The translations under genes were made by a program, and so were the position numbers. 64,000 bases of DNA from Asterella californica (taxonomy: Eukaryota > Streptophyta > Marchantiopsida > Marchantiales > Aytoniaceae), in the NCBI GenBank assembly GCA_036924285.1, contig JAYKYS010000004.1, positions 22,166,001 through 22,230,000 of the forward strand, read 5' to 3'. The notes under the pieces are model-generated. The model searched no databases and was not told where the DNA came from. It was given only the letters and a program-made list of their open reading frames with translations. Positions 1-8,440 of this stretch are shown in pieces. Position 1 is the stretch's first letter; each line of letters begins with the position of its first letter.

Positions 1-311
1 GCCCCGTTGCTTCAAATGAGTAAGCTCCACCATGAGCTTCTCATAACTCTCTTCTGGAAGAAATTCTTCAATGAGTGCATTACTCAACGTCTCCCATGTG
101 TCCTCAACTGCACTAGGTGTCTGGCTCTTCACTCGGTCTTCATACCACGTAAGAGCAAAATCTTCTAAAAACTCTGGCAGTAACAACACCTCTTGTGCCA
201 TCTCTTCTCCTTCCTTCTCACGTTGTTTTCGATGCAACCCCTTTTGAAGTCTCGTACAAATGGTTCTACATCTTCATTGTCCTTCCCATGAAACACAAGT
301 AACTTCTCCAT
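1..311 (-). pseudogene. Ty3/gypsy-type gag core, frameshifted, runs off the left edge
   Basis: Read on the minus strand from an ATG at 311-309, the frame opens with a gag-like start (MEKLLVFHGKDNEDVEPF), meets a frame break near position 240, and continues in another frame with LPEFLEDFALTWYEDRV and then ALIEEFLPEESYEKLMVEL up to the window edge. The spacing of W, L and F residues in the second part is that of the retrotransposon gag (capsid-like) domain, which assembles the cytoplasmic particle around element RNA. It lies downstream, on the same strand, of the zinc-knuckle frame at 525-1016 and the LTR at 2345-3255, so it probably belongs to that element. Family assignment is inferred from the pattern only; the rest of the gene is outside the window. 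Confidence 0.6.
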
Positions 312-524
312 CTTCTAACTATTCTTTTTACCCTTCTAATTTTTGTGCAATAACTACTCGCTAAAAGAGTACGAACATCACCAATTCCATTCGCGAATAA
401 TCTATCATAGATAAAATGAAAAGAAATGGTTGTAACAACACCTCTTGTGCCATCTCTTCTCCCAAGGTAATCATGAGGCTGAGTCGCATCACCGTCTTCT
501 CCACCATCCGAATGACGATCTCCA

Positions 525-1016
525 TCACAACTCAGCTGAGTCCTCTTTTGAAGTCGACAACTTCTCCGTCTCAGCTCTTTGAGTCTCGTCCAACTTCTCG
601 ACTACTGACGTAAGTAGGGCGGCCACATCGACGCACTTGTGTCCTCTTGATAGATCACCCACTCCACAGCTTGGACAAGGATCTTCGCCTAGAAGATGAA
701 TTGGCGCTGGTGACGATGGACCCACTCGAAGACTTAAATCAGTAAACTCCCGCTTCCCTTTAGCTCTCTCGGTTCTGATTCTAGTTGGACAATTCACTAC
801 TTTGTGTCCCAACCCTCTACAGAAATAACACCACAAGTCGATTTCTACTCTTCTCCTCGGAGATTCTACTTGAGGTTTAGTACTAGGGTATTCAAACTCA
901 ACGATAATCTCTCTCGAACTTTCTCCGACACTTACTATGACATCTAAACCTTGAGGAATGTTTCTAAGTCTAACTTTCCAATCTTTTGAATTTCCACTCA
1001 TGTTGCACCTTCTCAA
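525..1016 (-). CDS. CCHC zinc-knuckle protein located upstream of gag in an LTR element
   Basis: An open frame of 163 codons (ATG at 1016; a second ATG at codon 6 begins MSGNSKDWKV). Around residues 62-75 it has a retroviral-type zinc knuckle CYFCRGLGHKVVNC, which fits C-x2-C-x4-H-x4-C exactly; such knuckles bind single-stranded nucleic acid. A second Cys/His cluster (CPSCGVGDLSRGHKC) follows near residue 110, and the tail is rich in E, K and T. Its position is odd: on the minus strand it precedes the gag core at 311-1, whereas a nucleocapsid knuckle normally follows the capsid region. It may be an additional accessory frame or a displaced nucleocapsid. Zinc-knuckle identity is clear; its role is not. 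Confidence 0.6.
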   Translation of the reverse strand: MRRCNMSGNSKDWKVRLRNIPQGLDVIVSVGESSREIIVEFEYPSTKPQVESPRRRVEIDLWCYFCRGLGHKVVNCPTRIRTERAKGKREFTDLSLRVGPSSPAPIHLLGEDPCPSCGVGDLSRGHKCVDVAALLTSVVEKLDETQRAETEKLSTSKEDSAEL

Positions 1017-1139
1017 CCATTAAGTGGACAAAATATCATAGAGGAAAATAATTCTACATCACTTTCTTAACTCTTCTGAGCTTTATATTGGAAATCGTGT
1101 ATTATATATGCTATACACGAAATAAAATCTAATCTAAAA

Positions 1140-1457
1140 TTAACTATCGAAGATATGATCCTCCTCACCATCGTTTGTACTAATCACAACAGACATCTTG
1201 AACTCACTCTTGTAAGGATCCAACTCTATTTCACCAGGAGCATTCGTGGCCTCCACAGTGAATGATGCTTTAAACTCGGCTTTCTTCAAATCTGTGCCAA
1301 TGGTCGCGGAAGCTTCTTCGTATAGGGTAAAGAAGGCCCCCCAAGTGCTATAGATGCGGGTTCGTAACTCATCTATACTTAACTTGGGCTTCTCCATCTC
1401 TATTCGAACTCCTAAACGTCTCTTCTTCCACCTCGTCATTCGAACTGGATTCCTCAT
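1140..1457 (-). CDS. Hypothetical 105-aa frame in the element leader
   Basis: An open frame between the putative LTR/primer site at 2323-3255 and the zinc-knuckle frame at 525-1016, on the same strand. The N-terminus is basic (MTRWKKRRLGVRIEM) and the remainder acidic, with no motif I recognise. It could be an accessory frame of the retroelement or a chance open frame in the leader; no second copy is visible in the window to test conservation. Confidence 0.25.
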   Translation of the reverse strand: MRNPVRMTRWKKRRLGVRIEMEKPKLSIDELRTRIYSTWGAFFTLYEEASATIGTDLKKAEFKASFTVEATNAPGEIELDPYKSEFKMSVVISTNDGEEDHIFDS

Positions 1458-1624
1458 GAAGTATCTTCAAGACCTCCTTGTATGCCGAAACGTATATCTC
1501 TTAGTTGGTAAGAGATCTCTCCAAGATTTTTGTGGTCTCCAGTAGCTCAACCTCCAAGCTACTAAATCATGAAGTTTCAACAGAAACTTCCATAATCAGA
1601 AGAGATGGTGATGACTGTACAAAT

Positions 1625-2035
1625 TCTCAGAGAACTGAAATTTGTATATTTTCACTGCCCTCATGGTTGTCAACCCCCTCCACTTTGAAAAATTCTTTCT
1701 CCCTCTTCAGACCTCATCTTCTCATGATTTCTTTTCTCCTGGATAGCTTATCAGCCAATCTAAAACACTGGAAAGTTTCTCAGGAAAATAAAATTCACAG
1801 AAAATTTGACACTGACTGTAAACTTTTTCCAGAGAACAGAATTCCTCAACTCTCACGAATAAACCCCCTCAACTTTGAAAATTCATTGCTTCTTCTCTAG
1901 ACCACCTTTTCCTATGATTTTTTTTGTCCTAGATAGCTTATCAGCCAATCTAAAACACTAGAAAGTTTCTTAGGAAAATAAAATGCACAGAAAAGTTGAC
2001 AGCGACTGTACAAATTTTCCAGAGAGCAGAATTTC
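1625..2035. repeat. Tandem repeat, about 190-bp unit, just over two copies
   Basis: The segment GATAGCTTATCAGCCAATCT occurs at 1742 and again at 1932, each followed by near-identical sequence (AAAACACT, GAAAGTTTCT, AGGAAAATAAAAT). The stretch before it, containing CCCCCTC-ACTTTGAAAA, is also repeated 190 bp apart, and a third partial copy runs to about 2035. The array lies in the presumed untranslated leader of the minus-strand element. Confidence 0.75.
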
Positions 2036-2322
2036 TAAACTCACAAATTTCTCTCCTCTAATAACTTTTCTCTCCTCCTTTCTCTACAACTCTTGTTGCA
2101 CCCTCTTTCAACTCTCCTCAAACCCTTTCTAAGTGAACAAGATGTAAAGAATGACTTCGAACGCGTCATATATCACTACGGGATACACGAAAAGTTCTAA
2201 TGTTGCTAACATCGCGTTAGCTCTCTCTCCTCTCAACGTTCTCTCCATGTGTTCTCTCATAATCTCTTTTTGTCTAATATAGAACTGAACTCTAAACATT
2301 TTCAATGATCCCTTCAAATGAG

Positions 2323-2340
2323 GTCCCGGCAACGGTACCA
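2323..2340 (-). other. Probable retrotransposon primer binding site (tRNA-Asp type)
   Basis: On the minus strand the 18-mer TGGTACCGTTGCCGGGAC lies a few bases after the sequence ...GGGTTTACA at 2345. Plant Tat/Athila-type elements use TGGCGCCGTTGCCGGGGA, complementary to the 3' end of tRNA-Asp; 14 of 18 positions agree. Position and sequence fit a minus-strand primer binding site, and this orients the LTR at 2345-3255. Confidence 0.55.
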
Positions 2341-2344
2341 AAAA

Positions 2345-3255
2345 TGTAAACCCTCCGCGGTCTTATCGATCAACTACCTCCCGATCTCTCAACCTCCACG
2401 ATCGTCATCCACGAATCTGCAACATGTCGGGCCTGTCTCTCACTCAGGGGTCACCTCTGATGGCTTTGATGGAAGCACACCATGAACTTGAAGGGAAAAT
2501 GCTAAGTTCACTCATTCATACACCCACCAACTTATTAACTAAAAATCTCCTTAAACACATCAACTAAAATCCTCCATTCTAACGACGTCTCTCAAGTTCT
2601 CACATGCTAAAAATATCCCACACTCCTATATTACTCAAGTTGTCATTACGACAATGTGAAAACAAGGATGAGGAGCTCTTCTGTACTCCTCTATTTATAC
2701 ATTCTAGGTTTTTACTTTGGTACCCCCGGTAACTCAGCCGTAACTACTTTTACCGGGTTTTACTAAGATATTACTTAAGGTAAAAGCATTCATCACATGG
2801 GCTTTTTACCTTTTCACATGGGCTTATTCCTTCAAAGTCAACAACTTCTAGAAGGATTCTGGAATATTCTTAAGGAATCTTGAATTTCCACCCCCCTCTA
2901 CACTAGGACCCACTAAAAAGGAAACATGTGGAATCTCTTCTTGTTTTTAATGCCCACAAAGTCCACAACTTTAATCCAACCACTCATATCAAGTCAAAAA
3001 GGAGATAAGGGATACTTTCCACCTCCTTTCTATCTTTTAGACAAGATAACAAGATAGTAGTGCTCACTCTTTAGGAAATATCTGAATTCTGCCTAAAGTA
3101 CAGCTAAGTTTAACCATAACTAACTTTTAGCTAGTCATGACTAACTTGATACCTCCTTAAAGTACTTGGGTAGCAAATAAACATTCTCAACACTTAGTTA
3201 TAACTAAATATCTTACTAATGGACCAACTTCGTATGTGTAACATAGGTCGTTACA
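2345..3255 (-). mobile_element. Probable LTR of a minus-strand retrotransposon
   Basis: Read on the minus strand the segment starts TGTAACGACC at 3255 and ends GGGTTTACA at 2345, giving TG...CA ends and about 911 bp, followed by a primer-binding-site-like 18-mer. No second copy of this LTR lies in the window, so the ends are inferred from the terminal dinucleotides and the primer site rather than by alignment. The sequence just before the presumed 5' end is not purine-rich, which weakens that boundary. Element sequence lies on both sides (protease upstream, gag downstream), so this may be the shared LTR of two elements in tandem. Confidence 0.45.
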
Positions 3256-3520
3256 GTACAGACATAAACTCTTCAAACAAACCAGAAACCACTTCGTCTT
3301 CAGGTAGAACTCCTACACGCCACAACTCTGATATCTGCTTCACCATCCATCTTTTTGTATTTTTCTCCATATCTTCAACTCTTGTAAATCGACTCCACTC
3401 ATCTGCCTCAAACATCAGCAATCCAGACTGCCAACTCTGTACACCACAGTTGTCTCCAGACCTTTGTACATGTCTCGCTTTCAACTCTGACGGGACGTCA
3501 ACAGTAGGTTCTACACCCAT
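3251..3520 (-). CDS. Hypothetical 89-aa frame ending at the LTR boundary
   Basis: Open frame from 3520 to 3251 on the minus strand, directly after the protease frame and terminating with a TAA formed by the first bases of the putative LTR (TGTAACG). The protein contains WQSGLLMFEADEWSRFTRVE and has no motif I recognise. Its position suggests a 3'-terminal segment of the same element as the protease; no RT, RNase H or integrase lies between it and the LTR. Confidence 0.3.
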   Translation of the reverse strand: MGVEPTVDVPSELKARHVQRSGDNCGVQSWQSGLLMFEADEWSRFTRVEDMEKNTKRWMVKQISELWRVGVLPEDEVVSGLFEEFMSVL

Positions 3521-3531
3521 GTCTTCCCGCT

Positions 3532-4625
3532 CTACAGGAGTAGACTGCGAAAACCCTTACATCTCTTCGTTTGAGAATCTCTAAGGGTTTGTCGGTTACG
3601 CTCATGTCTTGAACGAACCGTCAAAAACTGTACTGAGTACTTATCATCAGGACTCCGAACTCTGGCATAATGAGACCCATCATTCATCACCTTTGTCCTC
3701 ATTCGAACAACGGTGATGTATGGTTGGCCCAGTATGACAAGATAGGAGGCACACGATTGTACAAAGAAATGCTGATCAACTTCTACATCCCCAATCCTTA
3801 CACGCATATTGGGACAAGCTCCATATAACTCATCCTTTTGATTATTTGCAGCACGAAGTACCCAACCATGATTCCTTTCGATTGGCCACTGCCCCTTCTC
3901 ATACACCTCCTTGGAAATGATGTTGATCTCCGACCCGTGATCCACAAGTGCAGGTATTGGTTCAGAAAGTCCTCCAAGCCGAACCTGCGTCTCTGTTGTC
4001 GCTCTTGCCCAGTGCTTCTCTTTGAAATCGTTGTCTGCGCTTGACCTATCCTCTTCAAACTCTTCGTCTTCATTCTCAATAAAGCTGGACCAGCAACCCA
4101 TGCCTCATACTCATCATCTCTGAACTGATCAACACCAATAGCATCTACTGCTCCAACCATCTGACTACTTACTTGTTCAATCAATACATGTCTCTTTCTC
4201 TTCATGATGTCTATTATCAACTCATGAAACTCTCTCTTTGCGATACCATGCACTTCACGAAGAGTAAACTCAACTCTAGCATCCAAAATGCATTGCTCTA
4301 GAACAGCACGCAAGTCTGTTGTTGTTTCGATGTCTGCCGCTAACTTGTAAGCTGGAGCTTTCCCCTTCTCTTGTACTGTAAACCTCTTTCCTCGTACTCT
4401 ATCTGTAGCAGTAGTCTCTTGTGGCAAATCTTGTACACCTTCCATAGGATCTACTGCAGGTGGTGGAGCTGTAGAGGTAGAAGATATATCCTCTGCAGTA
4501 GGAAATCTACCAGCTGGTACAGATGGTGATGGTTCCGCTGCTCTCCTCCTCGTTGTAGAGTTGAGAGTTTTCCTCGAGAATGGCGGAACCTTCTGGCTGT
4601 GATATGAGCTTGAAGGCTGTGTTCA
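3532..4625 (-). pseudogene. Retropepsin-like aspartic protease region, active site DHG, frameshifted
   Basis: The upstream frame is open from about 4625 (ATG at 4445) and contains EFTLREVHGIAKREFHEL. A frame change around 4000-4100 leads into the protease frame, which ends at 3532. There ALVDHGSEINIISKEVY (codons near 3934-3942) matches the retropepsin active-site loop and YLVILGQPYI matches the second conserved strand (ILG-x-P). In canonical enzymes the loop is D-T/S-G; here the middle residue is His. Gypsy proteases release gag and pol products inside the particle. The same family appears as plus-strand relics at 61,078-62,195, with DRG in the loop. Confidence 0.7.
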
Positions 4626-4629
4626 GTCT

Positions 4630-5860
4630 ACTTAGGAAAGCACTAGACTCCTGGCTGTGGTTGGTTTGCTCAAAGGATAGGCATCAAGTTACAAGGTGAT
4701 ACTGAAAAACGCTCATACAAGTCTCTTGGCTCTTCTGATATGTTCAAGAAGCAATTCAGGCTTAACTAGCAACGATAAGATCTGACGGCGAACTTTGGCA
4801 CTCAAGATTGAGAAATATGTGAAGGTTTAGACTTCAGAACTTCTCCTACATGTCAATGAGGTCCTACTGGATACACATACGAAGTTTCAGCTTGAGATCA
4901 ATTCAGAGCACCAAGATATGAGTAGAAACTTTCTGAACAGAGAAATTGTGACAATTTCTGGTACCCAGCCAGCTATTTCGACCTATAACAGGAGATTGGC
5001 TCGATCAATTTCGAAGTTTCTTACAGGATTTGCAGTACACAGCTTGCTGAACACTCTTGTGAAGTTGGACCTCTTGATTGTACACAGAACTCCAGATTTC
5101 GTTCTCTGAAGTTGCTGCTCTAGATTGCGAGCTTTACAGACCCCCTCTGCTTCAGCGGCTGCCCTGAATTACTCAGTAACTCAAATCACTTGAAACGTTT
5201 TTGACAGTCGTAGCCCGGCTGACAATGAACGCAACCACGAAGGTTTGAAGCGATTTCCTCAATTCTGCTGCAAATGACACTCAAAACCCCAAATTCAACA
5301 GAAGTGCTATAATTCTAACACAAATCGAACTTCAATCAGCCATAACTCCTTCTTTATTGCTCCAAATCGATCAAACTTTTCGCTGACAGTGCTTGGCACG
5401 ATGAGCTCTATCTCCTTGTGCTCTTAGATTTTGCAGTGTTCTCACCAATTGCTCGAAATCCTCTCTAGACCTCTGTTTCTAAGTTTTGAGTTACACAAAA
5501 GACAAAAATGAACCAATGAGAGTTCATAGCTCCATTTGGCTGTCCTTTTGTGCCTTAAACCATGTGGTAACTTATCTACACTCATAGGCAACCACGTCAA
5601 GCCCCCTAGAGTGCCAACGTAAAACTTAAACTACCTAAAACGGCACGCAGTCCCGGAAGATAACTTAAATTAGCTAGAAGCGTGCACGGACGACACGCAA
5701 ATACAACCCATGAGCTTAAATCCTATCGACATGGTAATCAACCTACTAAGACTCAAAATATATAACATCATCCAAAAAATGAACTTCTCTGAGGTCTTAA
5801 CTTCACTCAGAGAGACTAACGCCTGACAGAGAAGTGAATCATTTACTATGTGAAATGATT
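4630..5860. other. Unassigned spacer between gag and protease frames
   Basis: About 1.2 kb with no open frame I can support. It lies inside the minus-strand element, between the end of gag (5865) and the start of the protease frame (4625). No LTR, terminal repeat or second copy of this stretch is visible in the window. Confidence 0.4.
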
Positions 5861-5863
5861 CAC
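5834..5863. repeat. Perfect 11-bp inverted repeat with 8-nt loop
   Basis: GTGAATCATTT at 5834-5844 and AAATGATTCAC at 5853-5863 are exact reverse complements around the loop ACTATGTG. On the minus strand it starts one base after the stop codon of the gag frame (5865-5867), so in that transcript it would be a small hairpin just 3' of gag. Confidence 0.7.
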
Positions 5864-5864
5864 A

Positions 5865-6421
5865 TCACGACATCGTAATCCTCCGACGGTCACTATCTTC
5901 TGGTACTCCTGCATCTAAATCAGAAGCGTCTCGTCTTCTTTTGTCTTCGATCATGACATCTTGTTCACCACTTGTCTCTAAAAACGCTCGAATAGAAGTT
6001 GCATCTACTGGGTCTCTTCATCCAGTAGCTCTCCTAATGCTTTCAGCTCCTCTCTTCATCATTTCAACCGGAACCTCAACAGCCTGCTCAACCATAGTTG
6101 GATTAGAGCGCACCTCAACTCTCTCAGTATATACATCAACCTCCGCAGAACCTGCAATCATCGCTGTAGTGTTTGCACCAGTAAGTGCTAGAAGAGAACT
6201 CCTCATTCCTCCTCTTCCAAAATATGTGTTCAGAGGCTACCCAGTGGCGGTTAGATACAACCTATTATTCTGATAGTTGACTACGCCCTCTCGCAAGACA
6301 ACCGCTAAGTCTTGACAGTCTCCTCTGAGATGATCTGGGTTGTCACACCAAATACATCTCCTAGTAAAGGTTCCTCCTACAGGTCGAGCACCTGGTGCAA
6401 CGGGTCGTTGGTCTCTCCTTA
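5865..6421 (-). pseudogene. gag C-terminus with CCHC knuckle (3' half of split gag)
   Basis: This continues the gag frame at 12,369-13,384 across the inserted solo LTR: with one AACCT copy removed the frame reads straight into LRRDQRPVAPGARPVGG and the zinc knuckle CIWCDNPDHLRGDC (C-x2-C-x4-H-x4-C), the nucleocapsid RNA-binding motif. The same frame then carries stops at 6237-6239 and about 6018 before reaching TGA at 5865-5867. The region after the knuckle is acidic and unrecognised. The match across the insertion is strong evidence that both halves were one gene. Confidence 0.8.
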
Positions 6422-6426
6422 AACCT
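6422..6426. repeat. Target site duplication AACCT, left copy
   Basis: AACCT immediately precedes the TG of the solo LTR. The identical pentamer follows its terminal CA at 12,364-12,368. Five-base duplications are usual for Ty3/gypsy integrases. Confidence 0.85.
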
Positions 6427-6593
6427 TGTGGTGCCCACAAATTACAGGATGCATGAATTTTTGAAATTTTTAAGAATATTAACTTGTTTGTATAACTGAA
6501 GAAGCGTTGTTACTTAAGGTTACGTCTTCCTTAACAGGAAGATGATCTTAAGAGCTGTTTGTAATAAGAAGTTGACTTATTCAGAAAACAACC

Positions 6594-6688
6594 GTCTTCG
6601 GAAGAGCGTCTTCTCAGTTGCGTCTTCAGAAGACGGGAAGACGGCGGAAGATGAGAAGACGGCGGAAGACACATGTCTTCCAGAAGAC
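6594..6688. promoter_or_regulatory. Dense GAAGAC/GTCTTC hexamer array near the LTR start
   Basis: Within 95 bp I count four GTCTTC and five GAAGAC, about 170-260 bp from the LTR terminus. The corresponding segment of the LTR fragment at 31,657 (around 31,815-31,930) has ten. Placement in the presumed U3 promoter region, and preservation between copies, suggest protein-binding sites, but this is inference; no TATA box close to the array could be singled out. Confidence 0.5.
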
Positions 6689-8440
6689 AGTGGCCGCAAA
6701 TGCCTAACCACGAGTTTTCGGGTAAGACAGTAGGTGTACCTACTGGGGCGCATCGAATAGGTAGGTAGGTCGGGGAAGACACCTAAGGTCGAAAACCCCT
6801 AATCTGCGGGGAAGATGCGTAAGGAAGCACATTAGGCGCATTCCAACTTCCCGCAGCACAGCGCGCTTGAGAAGATCGATTGAGAGAGTGAGCTTCGCGA
6901 GTTAGCATTGAGAGAGGAATCGAGTGAGGACATCGAGGTAGGAGAGAACAAGGTGGCAGCTGGGTGAAGGGTGAGATCGAATTGTTGGAGCACAAACAGC
7001 AGAGAGCGAAGGCGTTTCTGTGAAGCTCCCGAGAATCTGACAGTGGAGAGTGGCGAGTAGAAGTGAAGGTGGAATCGAGGTGTGGGCCGAAATTGACAGC
7101 AGGCGCAGTCGAGAGGAGTCGCATTGGAAGCTAGGACAAGAGCTAGAAGCGCGCGGAGGTCGAAGGCAACTCGGGGAGCCGAAGAAGACTGTAGAGGTTC
7201 TTCCCCCTGTTCTTTTTCTCTCTCACTTCTTCTCGCCTTTTCTTGGTACTCCCGCTTCCGTGATTGTGTGCATGCAGCCTGATCGATTACCCCACCCCTC
7301 ATTCTTTCTATTGAGACATCGGGCGCGGAAGCGCTGCCCAATTTCTGTCAAGACATCTCCTTGCTTCTTCTCGAGCTCAATTCGAGCTTCCCTACTCCTA
7401 GCCCTCAAATTGGAGACCCCAACTATCAATTTCCCTACCCCACTACCTCACTACCCCGAAACTTGGAACAGAAGACGATTTGGAAGATGGGAACATCTTC
7501 GGAAGACGCTTCTTGAACTTGACTGTCTTCGGAAGACTGTCTTCGGAAGTCGACTGAACACAATTCGTATCAAGAGTGGATTTGCTTTGCTTTTGTATTT
7601 AGAGAGACTTGGTACGAATCCTGAGTGGAGTGGTGAGTTGTTTTGTTATTTCGAGAAGTTGGAAGTCGGAAACTAGGCCTGTGCCTCCCGGTCTTCCAAG
7701 CTTCTCAACTCCCCATCTTCCTAGAGAGACTAGAAGACTGGAAGGCTGGCAAAATGAGCGAGAAGACCTGAGGGTCCATTCGGGTCTCTTCTGTCCGATC
7801 CATAGCAGCCGTTCCTTCTTCTTCCCGAACTTAGAAGAGAGTCGTGAGAATACTTGCTGGCAGAATCTGGAGAGAATGGTCGAGGGTCATGTCTTCTCAC
7901 CGAGCAACAAGCTTCTTCTGAGTGTGTATGAGAGGTGAGAGGTCAGAAGAACAGAGTGCAATTGTCTTGAGTCTGTTGTGAGGATAGATTGCGTATAGGA
8001 AGACGAAGATAGGTGAGACCAGTGAAGGGAAGTCTGACTTCTGGAAGTCTTCCGAGAAAGACATTTAATCGGAAGCTGTCCCGAGTGTCTTCCCAGAGGC
8101 CACTGTCACCGCAGGAGCCCGCAACCATCTTCTGGACTTGTCATGCACCTATGTTTTGCGAATCTTGTATCTTCTGATAGGAAGTAGGATGTAATGCAAG
8201 GTGGGTTGTCTTCTTGGTAATCCATGCGAGGCCTTGCTTAGATAGGATTGTTTAGATATAGCTCGGAAGACGAGAGCTATCTAAGAAGTACTGTTAGAAT
8301 CTCGGAAGACGGAGTAGCTGTCTTCTGGAAGACTAGTTTCGTCTTCTGAGAAGTAGAAGCTAGACTGTGGGCACTCGGGAAGAACTGAGCCTTCAGCTCA
8401 TAGTAGGTGCTTGTGGTTTAGTGCAACAGATCTTCTAGGT

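Noticed and set aside
7050..7676. 208-codon open frame in the LTR leader
   Set aside because: The aligned copies at 37,609-37,959 (minus) and 43,880-44,308 keep only weak similarity in that frame and are broken at different points. Overlapping frames on the other strand are equally long. Probably a compositional effect.
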